The notes: generated from the sequence alone by a model not told the origin. DNA of 64,000 nt from an uncultured Verrucomicrobiota bacterium (GCA_913047795.1 CAJWTS010000009.1:19367-83366); one strand, 5' to 3'; counted from the stretch's first letter, positions 45,440 to 54,354 are shown. A program made the numbers and translations.

Positions 45440-46663
45440 CTAAAGAATGCTAAATGGCTGCAGGATGTAGCGAGTTCCCAGGTCGGTGAGTTTGTGCAAA
45501 ATAGCCCTGGCGCTGTCCACAGCCGTAATCACGACCGCCCCGTCGACAAAGGACGGATCGGTCTGTGGAGATTCAATCGCCACCTGCAACCCCGGATACG
45601 TCAGGCCCCACTTGTCGGAATTATCATCCAGTATACACTCTAGGAATCCCCAGTCGCTTTCCATGTGGTAGGCAAGAATCGGCGCCATCTGAGCTGCACC
45701 GTATCCGTACACCTTGACGCCCCGATCGACCAGGTGGTCGATGGACGTCCGCAGCAGACCCATGTGATGACGGAACTGCGTAAAGCACCGATCGATTTCT
45801 GCCGACGTGGGAGGCGGCGTTTTCCCTCCCTCTCCAGAACTTCCAGCCTCACCGCCCGGCTTACGGAAAGCAATCAGCATTGTGCCCAACCAGTAACCGT
45901 AATTGAAACGATGTGCCACATAATCGCCGCCAAGCAGGTGAATCATTCGGCGAAAGGAGGCCAGGCTGAAGTAGTTCAAGTGCTGATGGAACACCTGATC
46001 GAAGCGACCCGCGTTAACGAGCGAATCCAACGAAGGAATCTCGACGACAAAAAGGGCACCTGGACGCGCGTGATCGAAAAGCGGACGTAACGATCGGTAC
46101 GGCAGATCGACATGTTCAAGGGTATGCACCGATAGGACAAGGTCCGGCGGGCTGGGCAAATCGGCCGCAGGGTCGATTTCCTCGATGTACTTGCCCTTGA
46201 CCTGGATGGGACCCGCATCCGGTAGGGGCAGATCCTTCCAAATGGGGTCGAACCCCACCAGGGAGTCCCCACGGTGCTTGAGTTTATTGAGCAGGTAGAA
46301 ATCGTTGCACCCCACCTCGGCGACGCAAGAGAACCGCTGGTCTCCCGTGAGGTCATTAAGGAATGAGAGAAAAAAATCGTTGCCGCGGGTGGATATCGGA
46401 CTGAGAGAACTGCGGTGGGTGTAGGTCTCCTGATAGAGGTATACGGGATCGATCGTGGCTTGCAGTTGCACGTGTCCGCACGCCGTGCACCGGAGCAGGG
46501 CCTGATCAAAGTTGGAGTACCTGTCGCGATCTTCCGGATGCACGAAGACGCCAGTCAATGGAAGCCCGGGCAATCGAAGTTGCGTCGCCAGATCAGTGGC
46601 CGTACAGGCCGAGCATTCCTGCCGCCGTGTGACACGAACTCCATGTTCTGACTTGGTATCCAT
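45440..46663 (-). CDS. Sugar C-methyltransferase-like protein with zinc-binding N-terminus
   Basis: 407 residues from ATG 46663, with AAGGAT upstream. Two CxxC pairs (C17/C20 and C59/C62) form the zinc-binding Methyltransf_13-like segment. The middle has SCVAEVGCNDFYLLNKLKH as motif I and VLSVHTLEHV. The C-terminal part, with VYGYGAAQMAPILAYHMESD, resembles the second Rossmann-like domain of NovU/TylC3-type enzymes. These methylate carbon 3 of NDP-4-keto-6-deoxysugars. A residual substrate difference is likely. It supports the idea that this module builds a branched sugar. Confidence 0.82.
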   Translation of the reverse strand: MDTKSEHGVRVTRRQECSACTATDLATQLRLPGLPLTGVFVHPEDRDRYSNFDQALLRCTACGHVQLQATIDPVYLYQETYTHRSSLSPISTRGNDFFLSFLNDLTGDQRFSCVAEVGCNDFYLLNKLKHRGDSLVGFDPIWKDLPLPDAGPIQVKGKYIEEIDPAADLPSPPDLVLSVHTLEHVDLPYRSLRPLFDHARPGALFVVEIPSLDSLVNAGRFDQVFHQHLNYFSLASFRRMIHLLGGDYVAHRFNYGYWLGTMLIAFRKPGGEAGSSGEGGKTPPPTSAEIDRCFTQFRHHMGLLRTSIDHLVDRGVKVYGYGAAQMAPILAYHMESDWGFLECILDDNSDKWGLTYPGLQVAIESPQTDPSFVDGAVVITAVDSARAILHKLTDLGTRYILQPFSIL

Positions 46664-46686
46664 GATAGCGATCCTTCGTGTACGCT

Positions 46687-46848
46687 TCAGAATGACCCCT
46701 TGAACCATTCGCAGGGCTCATCATGAAACCTGGTTCTGCCAGCAGCAGGGCTGCCAGCGCTGATGTTTATCTCCAGCATGGAAGCGATCGATTCAGCGAT
46801 ATCCTCAGCGTGAGGATGGAACGTCCCAATCCATGCAAAGCTGGTCGG
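46687..46848 (-). pseudogene. Remnant of the C-terminus of a second E1 beta subunit
   Basis: The frame ending at 46687 encodes PTSF, a stretch with an HP, an HD...P pair and a terminal WFKGSF followed by stop. The intact E1 beta next to it ends PTSF...YP...HD...P..KWFRGPF with the same length from PTSF to the stop. The two are clearly homologous but diverged, so this is not a fresh duplication. Upstream of the matched part the frame hits a stop at about 46899, and the missing N-terminal part is not found. It probably reflects loss of most of a second thiamine-enzyme subunit. Confidence 0.65.
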
Positions 46849-46997
46849 CCACTTCGTGCAACCTATGAATCTCATCCGAGATTCTGAATCTCCGGATTAT
46901 CCGCGCAGCGTCCTGCATTGTTCGGATGGTCATCATTGCATTCCACGAGCCCCGGATGTTGCCGGTCGTGACCGGTGTCCAGGCGTCCCTCGAAAAA

Positions 46998-48056
46998 TCA
47001 GAACGGGCCGCGAAACCATTTCCCCGGAACATCGTGCGGATCTTCCACGTCGTGACGCATCGCTTCAACGTCAATGTCCAGAGCCAGCATATCCGCGACC
47101 TCGGATACGATAGAAAATGAATCGGGATAGTAGTTTCTGGTCAGGCCAAAACTCGTCGGCGACGGCACGTCAGGCAACGCGATTCGACGGGGCGCACCCT
47201 TTAAGGCATCCCAACATTTCATACTCAACGTCGCCACGATCTCACTACTGACGGAGCAGGATGGCCAACTGGTGTCCAGGCACAACAGACGTCCCGTCCG
47301 ACATACTGAGTCACTGAGTGTGTCCCAATCGATCGGCCGAATCGACCGCAGATCTATCACCTCTACCGAGACGCCACGCTCGCTCAGGTAATCGGCCGCT
47401 CGCAAGGCTTCGACCGTCATGTACGACATCGCAACAATTGTAAGGTCATTTCCAGACCTGAGCACGGCTGCTTCCCCAAGCGGAACGCGATAATCACCCG
47501 CCGGCACGTACCCCTTCTGGTTGTGCAGCCACCGATGCTCCAGATACACGACGGGATTCGGATCGAAGATCCCCGATAACAGAAGGCCCTTTGCATCTGC
47601 CGGCGTGGCGGGCATGACCACTTTCAGTCCAGGCACGTGCGCGAACCATGACTGCAAGCTCTGGCAGTGCGTAGGCCCCTGCCCCCACCCGCGCCCGAGA
47701 ATCAGGCGGATCGTAATCGGAACGGACGACGTGCCACCGAACATGTAATGCCATTTCGCCGCGTTGTTCACGAGCTGATCCATCGCCAGAAGAAAAAAAT
47801 CCAGGCGTTGGTGTGTTACGATCGGCCGCAGACCGGCAATCGCCGCGCCAATCGCGACTCCCGTCATCCCATTCTCGGCCGTCGGCATATCAAAAACGCG
47901 CTCCTTGCCGAAGCGCTCCTGCAACCCCGTCGTGGTCCCGAATACGCCCTTGGGGTCCGGCACACCGAGTCCGTAGCAGATCACCTTGGAATCGAGCTCC
48001 AAGGCCGTCGCCAGTGACTCGTTCACCGCGTCTGTGAAGGTCGCCATGCGCTCCAT
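46998..48056 (-). CDS. 2-oxoacid dehydrogenase E1 beta subunit
   Basis: 352 residues from ATG 48056, with a TGATG junction to the alpha gene and GAGG seven bases upstream. FDMPTAENGMTGVAIGAAIAG (near 55-75) carries the conserved glutamate and LILGRGWGQGPTHCQSLQSWFAHVPGLKVVMP is the Pyr-domain signature. The C-terminal transketolase domain is complete. With the alpha subunit it makes the thiamine-diphosphate active site that decarboxylates a 2-oxoacid. No E2 or E3 gene is present nearby, so the acyl unit may go to another acceptor. Confidence 0.9.
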   Translation of the reverse strand: MERMATFTDAVNESLATALELDSKVICYGLGVPDPKGVFGTTTGLQERFGKERVFDMPTAENGMTGVAIGAAIAGLRPIVTHQRLDFFLLAMDQLVNNAAKWHYMFGGTSSVPITIRLILGRGWGQGPTHCQSLQSWFAHVPGLKVVMPATPADAKGLLLSGIFDPNPVVYLEHRWLHNQKGYVPAGDYRVPLGEAAVLRSGNDLTIVAMSYMTVEALRAADYLSERGVSVEVIDLRSIRPIDWDTLSDSVCRTGRLLCLDTSWPSCSVSSEIVATLSMKCWDALKGAPRRIALPDVPSPTSFGLTRNYYPDSFSIVSEVADMLALDIDVEAMRHDVEDPHDVPGKWFRGPF

Positions 48057-49087
48057 CACGTCACCTCTTCCGCGTAGACATCCCGATACATCTCGTTCGG
48101 CTCAGGATATGGTGCTTCATTCGCGGCGGAAAACGCGCACTCGATCTCACGTCGGATAGCCTCCCTCATCTCGTTCTGCTGCGCCGCGGTCAGAAGAGTC
48201 TGCATTCGATTCGAGGATACATAGCGCTCAAGCGGTTCGCGGGATTTCCACTCGAGAAACTCCTGCTCGGTGCGATAGCCGATGTCATTGTCGTAGTTGG
48301 GGCCGCAATGCTCGCGCCAACGATAGGTCGCGAATTCCAGAAACACGGGTCCCGCTCCCGATCGCGCATGCTCCGCCGCGCTCCTTATCATGTGGTAGCA
48401 GGCCTCCACGTCATTTCCATCGCCATGCTCGGCGAGCATCCCATACGCAGACGCGAATTCCGCGATGGGGCGCCCGGCGGGCTGACGAACATCGAGCGGC
48501 GAATACACGGAGTAGAGATTGTTTTCGCAGATGAAAACGACGGGCAGATCCCGCAGAACGGCGAAATTTGCCGCTTCATGAAACGCACCTTCCTCGATGG
48601 CGGCGTCGCCCAGGAATATGCCGACGACGCGATCGGTGACCTGGAACTGTTCGGCCAACGCTATTCCAACGCCAACCGGAATCGTGTTGCCCACAATTGC
48701 GGTGCTCCCCAGAAAGCCGGCGGATAAGTCGACGAGGTGCATGGATCCACCCTTGCCCGCACTACAACCACTTCGCTTTCCATGAATCTCGGCGATCATC
48801 GGATCAAGCGCTCCGCCCTTCCCAAGATAGTGAGCATGGGCACGATGCGTACTCACGACTTTGTCGTCCAAACGAAGGGCAAGCCCCGCAGCAGCCGCGA
48901 CGGCTTCCTGACCGATCGAGAGGTGCGTCGGGCAGCGCATTTTCTGTTCCGCGTATCGCGCCGCGATCTCCTCTTCGGTCATGCGAATCAGCAGCATGCG
49001 GCGGAGTAGTTCGAGGGCGACCGCCCGGGGGATGTCACCACCAACGTCGGCAACGGTCGACGCCGGGGGGGTCGATTCGGACATCAT
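48056..49087 (-). CDS. 2-oxoacid dehydrogenase E1 alpha subunit
   Basis: 343 residues from ATG 49087, overlapping the dehydrogenase stop as ATGA. GKGGSMHL (111-118) and GDAAIEEGAFHEAANFAVLR with ENN at 188-190 form the ThDP/magnesium motif. STHRAHAHYLGKG matches the loop of pyruvate and acetoin dehydrogenase E1 alpha proteins. It pairs with the beta gene that overlaps its end. The phosphorylated loop seen in mitochondrial homologues is not conserved. Likely substrate: pyruvate or a longer 2-oxoacid. Confidence 0.9.
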   Translation of the reverse strand: MMSESTPPASTVADVGGDIPRAVALELLRRMLLIRMTEEEIAARYAEQKMRCPTHLSIGQEAVAAAAGLALRLDDKVVSTHRAHAHYLGKGGALDPMIAEIHGKRSGCSAGKGGSMHLVDLSAGFLGSTAIVGNTIPVGVGIALAEQFQVTDRVVGIFLGDAAIEEGAFHEAANFAVLRDLPVVFICENNLYSVYSPLDVRQPAGRPIAEFASAYGMLAEHGDGNDVEACYHMIRSAAEHARSGAGPVFLEFATYRWREHCGPNYDNDIGYRTEQEFLEWKSREPLERYVSSNRMQTLLTAAQQNEMREAIRREIECAFSAANEAPYPEPNEMYRDVYAEEVT

Positions 49088-50127
49088 GATCCGACTCCTT
49101 CGACTTGAATCAATACGCGACCAGCCTGCCCGGAAGCCGTAATCTGCATTCCCGTGTTGATCTCTTCCAGTGGAAGCCGATGGGTTATCAGCTCCTGCAG
49201 CGGCAACAGGCCTTCCGCGTACCAATCACGATAGCGTGACAGATCCCGCGCGAGGTCGGAGTCTCCACCCCAGGACCCCGAGATACACTTGCCTTCGATC
49301 AATTCAAACGGGTCGATCGAGATACGTTCTCCCTTGGGTGCATTGCCCGCGATCAGGAGATGACCACCGCCCTTGCGTACCAGTTCGAAACCGGTCTCCA
49401 TCGTTCCCGTCGTTCCCACACATTCGACGCAATAGTCAACGCCCGCGGCACCCACGATCTCCCTGACCTGCCCACTCGCGTTCGTCCCACCATCTACCAC
49501 GTGCGTCGCGCCCATCTTCAGTGCGAAGTCGAGCTTGCCGGGTTCGATATCTATCGCAATGATCGGGTCGCAGCCGGACACCCGTGCGGCGGCAATCGCA
49601 CACAACCCGATACCTCCTACCCCGATGATCGCGATCGATGCGCCGAGCTCAGGCTGAAGCTGATTAACAACCATCCCACATCCCGTCGGAACCGCGCAGC
49701 CAAGCAGGGCGGCCACATCCAGCGGAACGTCTCCGCATGGCAAGACTCGATTTTCGGAGATGACCGCGCGGGTCATGAAGGTCGAAATCGGACCGGAATT
49801 GATTTCCCCGTCCTCAGACCGGTAGCTCGTCGCACCGCCCTCCAGCCCCGGCGTCTTCATCCATGTTAGAATCACCGCATCCCCCACGCCGACGGTCGTG
49901 ACGCCGGGTCCAACGCCGGTCACCACACCTGATCCTTCATGCCCGAGCGTGTGTGGCAGGTAGCGATCCGGCCCCTTGGCGCCCTTCCATTCATTGATCT
50001 GCGTGCGACATACGCCTGCATACGCTATGTCGACCAGCACCTGACCTTCCGCCAGGTCCGGGATCTCCATGTCGATCAGCCGTAACGGTTGGTCGATTGC
50101 GATAAGGACAGCGGCGTGTGTGTTCAT
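49084..50127 (-). CDS. Zinc-dependent alcohol dehydrogenase without the structural zinc loop
   Basis: 347 residues from ATG 50127. Catalytic zinc ligands are visible: the cysteine in YAGVCRTQINEW, the histidine in LGHEGSG and a cysteine in LLGCAVPTGCG. GVGGIGLCAIAAA is the nucleotide-binding motif. The usual four-cysteine structural zinc segment after VILTW is replaced by MKTPGLEGGATSYRSEDGE. Such shortened members occur in lipopolysaccharide clusters. It probably oxidises or reduces an alcohol or aldehyde side chain. The stop is coupled to E1 alpha, so it is likely part of the same pathway. Confidence 0.87.
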   Translation of the reverse strand: MNTHAAVLIAIDQPLRLIDMEIPDLAEGQVLVDIAYAGVCRTQINEWKGAKGPDRYLPHTLGHEGSGVVTGVGPGVTTVGVGDAVILTWMKTPGLEGGATSYRSEDGEINSGPISTFMTRAVISENRVLPCGDVPLDVAALLGCAVPTGCGMVVNQLQPELGASIAIIGVGGIGLCAIAAARVSGCDPIIAIDIEPGKLDFALKMGATHVVDGGTNASGQVREIVGAAGVDYCVECVGTTGTMETGFELVRKGGGHLLIAGNAPKGERISIDPFELIEGKCISGSWGGDSDLARDLSRYRDWYAEGLLPLQELITHRLPLEEINTGMQITASGQAGRVLIQVEGVGS

Positions 50128-50167
50128 AAGCAGATACGGAGAAGGTGTTCGCGAATTACGGCAGGAT

Positions 50168-50827
50168 CTAGGGGATAAACCAGTAGTAATCGCCGGAGTA
50201 TCCGACCTCGTCAAAAAACGAAATCCACTCGTCGACGTGCATGATGGTTTTCGCCGTAAGATTCCAATTCAGCATGCGGTCCTTCTCGTCATCCGTACGA
50301 TAGGCATCCACGGTCACGAAAGCGCCGCCCCGACCCACGCGTTCGATCTCCTGGAGCGCTGACGCGCAGTCCATCCGCTCCAGGTTGTGCACCGTGTTGA
50401 TTGAAATCACGACGTCGAAGGAATCGTTCGCAAAGGGCAACGCAATTGCATCCGCGACCTGGACGTGGGGACGCATGTCCTCGATCGCGTTCTCAACCGC
50501 GTAGGCCGATACATCAACACCGGCCACCGTTATCCCCGGAATAGCCTCTGCGAGGTCGTGCAGCATGAATCCTTTTGCGCATCCAACATCAAGCACCGAA
50601 CGGTCCGCGCTCAAACCAAAGTACGCCTGAAAAGTCGGTATCACCGGCTGCCAGAATCGTGGCGCGTACCCGAATCCACCGTAACCGTGTCGGCGATCGC
50701 CATCGAAAAACTCCCGTCCGAATTGACGTGCGATCGCACGATCTTCGTCAGTCTTCGCCGCGCCGCGCGCGGCAACGTCGCGCTTCGGCCTCGGATAGTT
50801 GACGAGCAGATCGATCTCACGTCCCAT
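50168..50827 (-). CDS. Class I methyltransferase, paralogue of the gene at 40171-40893
   Basis: 219 residues from ATG 50827, one base after the previous stop. It begins YPRPKRDV and has GREFFDGDRRHGYGGFGY (37-54), motif I VLDVGCAKGFMLHDL (78-92) and a closing HVDEWISFFDEVGYSGDYYW. The same block order occurs in the other paralogue, which carries about 20 more residues near its N-terminus. Both share an FDGDR...GYGG segment that I do not know from generic methyltransferases, so they may be a distinct subfamily. Substrate is unknown. Confidence 0.85.
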   Translation of the reverse strand: MGREIDLLVNYPRPKRDVAARGAAKTDEDRAIARQFGREFFDGDRRHGYGGFGYAPRFWQPVIPTFQAYFGLSADRSVLDVGCAKGFMLHDLAEAIPGITVAGVDVSAYAVENAIEDMRPHVQVADAIALPFANDSFDVVISINTVHNLERMDCASALQEIERVGRGGAFVTVDAYRTDDEKDRMLNWNLTAKTIMHVDEWISFFDEVGYSGDYYWFIP

Positions 50828-50828
50828 G

Positions 50829-51779
50829 CTACGCGCCCCCGTTCGACATGACTCGATTCATCGTCTTGATGTTGTAACAACCCGGATCATCCGTGAGCTG
50901 CCCCGATCGAAAAGCTTCCGCCACCTCGTCAATGCCGTCTTGCACCGTGTAGGCCGGCTCGAAACCTGTCGCCAGAAGCTTGCACGATGAGAGTCGATAC
51001 GAACGAGGATCATCGGACTCCGTCACAACAATCTCCGCCGGCGCCGTCTCCGTCACCCGCTCGGCGATTTCCATTATCGAGAGGTTCTCGAAACCTGCAT
51101 TGAAGACGCCACGAATGGCATCGCCCTTGGCAAGGAAGTGCTGGTAGACACGGACCATATCACGAATGTGAATATTGGGGCGGGTCTGGTCGCCACCGAA
51201 AACGGTGATCCGCCCGTTGGCGAGCGCCTGCATCGTGAGCATGTTCACGGAGAGATCGAGCCGCATTCGGGGTGAGAGGCCGCACACGGTAGCGGGTCGA
51301 ACACATTGAACCAGTATTTGGTCCGCGTAGCTGAGGAGCACGCGCTCGCTTATCATCTTCGTCTTGTTGTAGTCCGAGATCGGTACGAGCGAGAGTTCTT
51401 CGGTCACTTCGTCCTCTTCCTTGACGCCGTAGACACTCCCGGAACTAGCATATATAAACTGTCGCACGCCATGCTCAATGGCGCGTTCGACGAGCAGCTT
51501 AGAGGCCAACACATTGACCTCCCAGGTCAACTTGGAGTCGAGCTCGCCGCAGGGATCGTTGGCGACATTGGCAAGGTGCAGGATCGCCTCAATCCCTTTC
51601 ATGGGGATAGCGTCGACATTACGCACATCAGCTTGGAGCACCTGCAATCGCGCATGCCGCTTGAGGTGGTCACCAAACCATTTCGTGTCCACGACTGTCA
51701 CGTCGTGCCCGTCGGCTAGCAATTTCGCCGCCAGCAAGGTACCGATGTAGCCGCACCCGCCGGTTAGAAGAAGTTTCAT
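50829..51779 (-). CDS. NAD-dependent sugar epimerase/dehydratase (extended SDR)
   Basis: 316 residues from ATG 51779, with GAGGAAAGG upstream. LLTGGCGYIGTLLAAKLL is the NAD motif, ASSGSVYG holds the catalytic serine and YNKTK the Tyr/Lys pair. The overall pattern resembles UDP-glucose/GDP-sugar 4-epimerases and heptose epimerases. It probably processes an activated heptose or hexose made by the preceding kinase/nucleotidyltransferase fusion. Substrate cannot be fixed from sequence. Confidence 0.88.
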   Translation of the reverse strand: MKLLLTGGCGYIGTLLAAKLLADGHDVTVVDTKWFGDHLKRHARLQVLQADVRNVDAIPMKGIEAILHLANVANDPCGELDSKLTWEVNVLASKLLVERAIEHGVRQFIYASSGSVYGVKEEDEVTEELSLVPISDYNKTKMISERVLLSYADQILVQCVRPATVCGLSPRMRLDLSVNMLTMQALANGRITVFGGDQTRPNIHIRDMVRVYQHFLAKGDAIRGVFNAGFENLSIMEIAERVTETAPAEIVVTESDDPRSYRLSSCKLLATGFEPAYTVQDGIDEVAEAFRSGQLTDDPGCYNIKTMNRVMSNGGA

Positions 51780-51795
51780 CAGCCTTTCCTCGTAG

Positions 51796-53328
51796 TTAAC
51801 GTGTCAACATCGCCAGTCCTGCCTTAAGGTAGGACGACTTCGAGATCGAAGACTGGTTGCCCACAAGCCGCACGGCCTGCGCGCCGGCCAATTGCCCCAT
51901 GAAAGTCGCGAGATCGAGTGGCACACCTGTCGCCGCAGCCAGCGACACAATTGCGGAGAACGCATCGCCGGCGCCAACCGTATCCACGACCTTCTGCTCA
52001 AACGGTGGGCAAGCTATCGCGCTACCGTTTTTCTCAACTCCGATGGTTTCGGTACCCCCGCGCGTCAGCCAAGCATGCGCCGCTCCAAGCTCGTCTCGCA
52101 GGGCCTCGAGCTCTGCAGCATAGTCGGGCTCGCGCCGGCCGCAGGCCAGGCAGAGCTCGCGTTCGTCCAGCGAGAACGAGTCCGCGCGACGATACTGCTG
52201 GTTGATGATGTTGTAACCATGGTTATTGCTATTGGTCTGGCAATTCAGCGCAAGAAACTTTGCCCGGTCTTGCGCGAGATCGCGCACACGTGGCTCCAGC
52301 AACCCATGCCCAAAGTCCATGACCATGATTACGTCGTAGTCGTCGATGATATCCGCCAGACGATCCCGGACGGTTCGCTGAAGCGATTCATCCGGACGGC
52401 GGGCATTGATGACGTTCACCGAAAAGAGCTTCGACAACTCTTTGCCCTCTTTCAATGGCTCGACGAATCGTTGCTTTACGACAGTGGTAAACCCGGATTC
52501 GCGCAGGATGTGGCCCTGGTTCTCTCCCAGATATCTGTGCAAGAACTCGTCCGCCCACGTCTCGTTGCCCGCCAGACTGAACAGGTTGACCTGCGACGCA
52601 AACGCCTTGACGTGCCGATACACCGCCAGCGCGCCGCCAGCCTGCGCGCTCTCTTCGTCATAGCGCACCGAGAGAATCCGGTCCTTGGACGTCAACCCCT
52701 GCACTTCTACCGTCGTGTAGCGGTCCACGATGATGTCGCCGACAACCAGCACACGCAATGAATCGAGCTTCGCGACGGCGTCGCGAAACCCGTCCACGCC
52801 GTGCCTGTCGGTTAGGTCGGAACAGAGCGCCTTGACCTCGGGATCATACGTCTCAAAATATGAATTAAGCAGCTTGGTCGAACTAAAAACCACTGAGCCC
52901 ACATACTCGACCCTGCCCCCCATCCGCTTGACGGCGACCACGTCGTCGAGAATGTTGGCCGTAACGTCGGCAGCGGGGTCCTGGTACTCTTTGCCCTTAC
53001 AATATACGTCCGGATGGACGCATTCGATCGCTTCGACCGCCGCGGGATACGGCACCAATATCACGTAGTCGACACACCCGAGACTTGCAATCGAAGTCAA
53101 CCGCAGATCATCGTTGAAATACGGACGCCCCGGCCCCTTGTTGACGTAGGCATCGGCCGTCACCGTTACGACCAGCAGATCGCCGCAGGCCTTCGCCTCC
53201 TCGAAGTGTATGATATGCCCCGGGTGCAGAAGGTCAAAGGTGCCATGACATTGCACGATGACCTTGCCCTGCTCCTGTAGGGGTCGCAAGGTCGCAGACG
53301 CGTTTTCAAAAGAGATAACTTTGCTCAT
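51796..53328 (-). CDS. Nucleotidyltransferase-PfkB kinase fusion (inverted HldE order)
   Basis: 510 residues from ATG 53328. The N-terminal 140 residues are a cytidylyltransferase-type domain with CHGTFDLLHPGH (27-38; HxGH at 35-38). From about 185, VLVVGDIIVDRY opens a PfkB-family sugar kinase that closes with DTVGAGDAFSAIV (449-461), including the catalytic aspartate. Canonical HldE/RfaE has kinase first and transferase second; here they are swapped. With the GmhA-like gene nearby, the likely substrate is a heptose phosphate, but hexose or glycerol substrates are not excluded. Confidence 0.85.
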   Translation of the reverse strand: MSKVISFENASATLRPLQEQGKVIVQCHGTFDLLHPGHIIHFEEAKACGDLLVVTVTADAYVNKGPGRPYFNDDLRLTSIASLGCVDYVILVPYPAAVEAIECVHPDVYCKGKEYQDPAADVTANILDDVVAVKRMGGRVEYVGSVVFSSTKLLNSYFETYDPEVKALCSDLTDRHGVDGFRDAVAKLDSLRVLVVGDIIVDRYTTVEVQGLTSKDRILSVRYDEESAQAGGALAVYRHVKAFASQVNLFSLAGNETWADEFLHRYLGENQGHILRESGFTTVVKQRFVEPLKEGKELSKLFSVNVINARRPDESLQRTVRDRLADIIDDYDVIMVMDFGHGLLEPRVRDLAQDRAKFLALNCQTNSNNHGYNIINQQYRRADSFSLDERELCLACGRREPDYAAELEALRDELGAAHAWLTRGGTETIGVEKNGSAIACPPFEQKVVDTVGAGDAFSAIVSLAAATGVPLDLATFMGQLAGAQAVRLVGNQSSISKSSYLKAGLAMLTR

Positions 53329-53358
53329 GACCACCAAACACGGAGACGTGACATCATT

Positions 53359-54354
53359 TTATTGCTTGTGGATATACTCCGTCGGCTGTCTGGACAACTC
53401 GGCGATGTGGCTGTTGACCCACTCAATCGTCTCCAGGATCCCCTCTTCGAGGCTCACGCGATCGCTCCATTCGAGTTCTTGCCGAGCTTTTGAACTGTCC
53501 AGGTAATAGGCCGCATCTTTTCCCGGCCGTTCATCGGCAAGGTCGACGACATCTTCGAAGGCAACGCCCATCGTCGTGCAAATGATCTCTACAAGCTCCC
53601 GGATGGACACGTAGCGTTCGGTCGCGATGTGAAACACCTCCGGCGGAGACGCCTCCCGCATCACGGCCAACGTTGCCGATACAACGTCTCGAATGTGTAT
53701 GAATGACCGCATCGATGTACCCCCGCCGTGAAGCGGCAACTTGATGCCCTTGCGAATAGATAAGATCGTTTTGGGAATGATTCGATAGACCTGCTGACCA
53801 GGACCATAGACGTTGGCCGAACGCGTAAAGACGACAGGGAAGTCGTAGTTGGCATGATAGTTCATAAGGTGCATGTCACACGCAGCCCTCGAGGTCGCGT
53901 ACGGGGAGCTCGGGTTGAACGGCGCCGACTCCGTCACCTTGCCCGCACAGTTTCCGTATACCTCAGGAGTCGAGACGTGCACGTACTGCTTAAGAAAATC
54001 AAACCGCCGCAGCCCCTCGTGCAATCGCACGTTAGCCAGAACATTGGTTCGGTACCAATCCTCCGGCTGATCCCAACTTTGCGCGACCATGCTCTGGGCT
54101 GCGAAATTTACTACATATTCGGCCCTAAACTCCGCGATCGCATCTAGAATTTCCGCCGTCCGATCGTTGAGATCGAGTTGGCTGAAACGGAACCCGTCAG
54201 CGTCGTCAGCATTCCAGCGATACGGCAGAAACGCCCGGTTCGGCTCTGCCGACCGGCTGATCCCCAGGACGTCGAAGCCCTCGTCCAGCAATCCCATCGC
54301 GAAATGCGAACCGGAAAATGAATTGCTGCCGATGACAACAGCAGAATCATTCAC
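53359..54354 (-). CDS. NDP-sugar 4,6-dehydratase-like extended SDR with YxxxR motif
   Basis: 331 residues from GTG 54354, overlapping the upstream stop by eight bases. VIGSNSFSGSHFAMGLL is the cofactor loop, STPEVYGNCAGKVTE contains the TDE-like region, and SPYATSRAACDMHL the catalytic segment. The lysine of YxxxK is arginine here (codon AGG). Family members are dTDP-glucose and GDP-mannose 4,6-dehydratases. An altered active site could change activity or make it an epimerase, although in-frame integrity argues for function. Located between the ABC ATPase and the fusion kinase. Confidence 0.8.
   Translation of the reverse strand: MNDSAVVIGSNSFSGSHFAMGLLDEGFDVLGISRSAEPNRAFLPYRWNADDADGFRFSQLDLNDRTAEILDAIAEFRAEYVVNFAAQSMVAQSWDQPEDWYRTNVLANVRLHEGLRRFDFLKQYVHVSTPEVYGNCAGKVTESAPFNPSSPYATSRAACDMHLMNYHANYDFPVVFTRSANVYGPGQQVYRIIPKTILSIRKGIKLPLHGGGTSMRSFIHIRDVVSATLAVMREASPPEVFHIATERYVSIRELVEIICTTMGVAFEDVVDLADERPGKDAAYYLDSSKARQELEWSDRVSLEEGILETIEWVNSHIAELSRQPTEYIHKQ

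Noticed and set aside
46869..47074. Additional minus-strand frame overlapping the E1 beta end and its remnant
   Set aside because: It mostly reads the same DNA as the E1 beta gene and the remnant in another frame, with no motif of its own.
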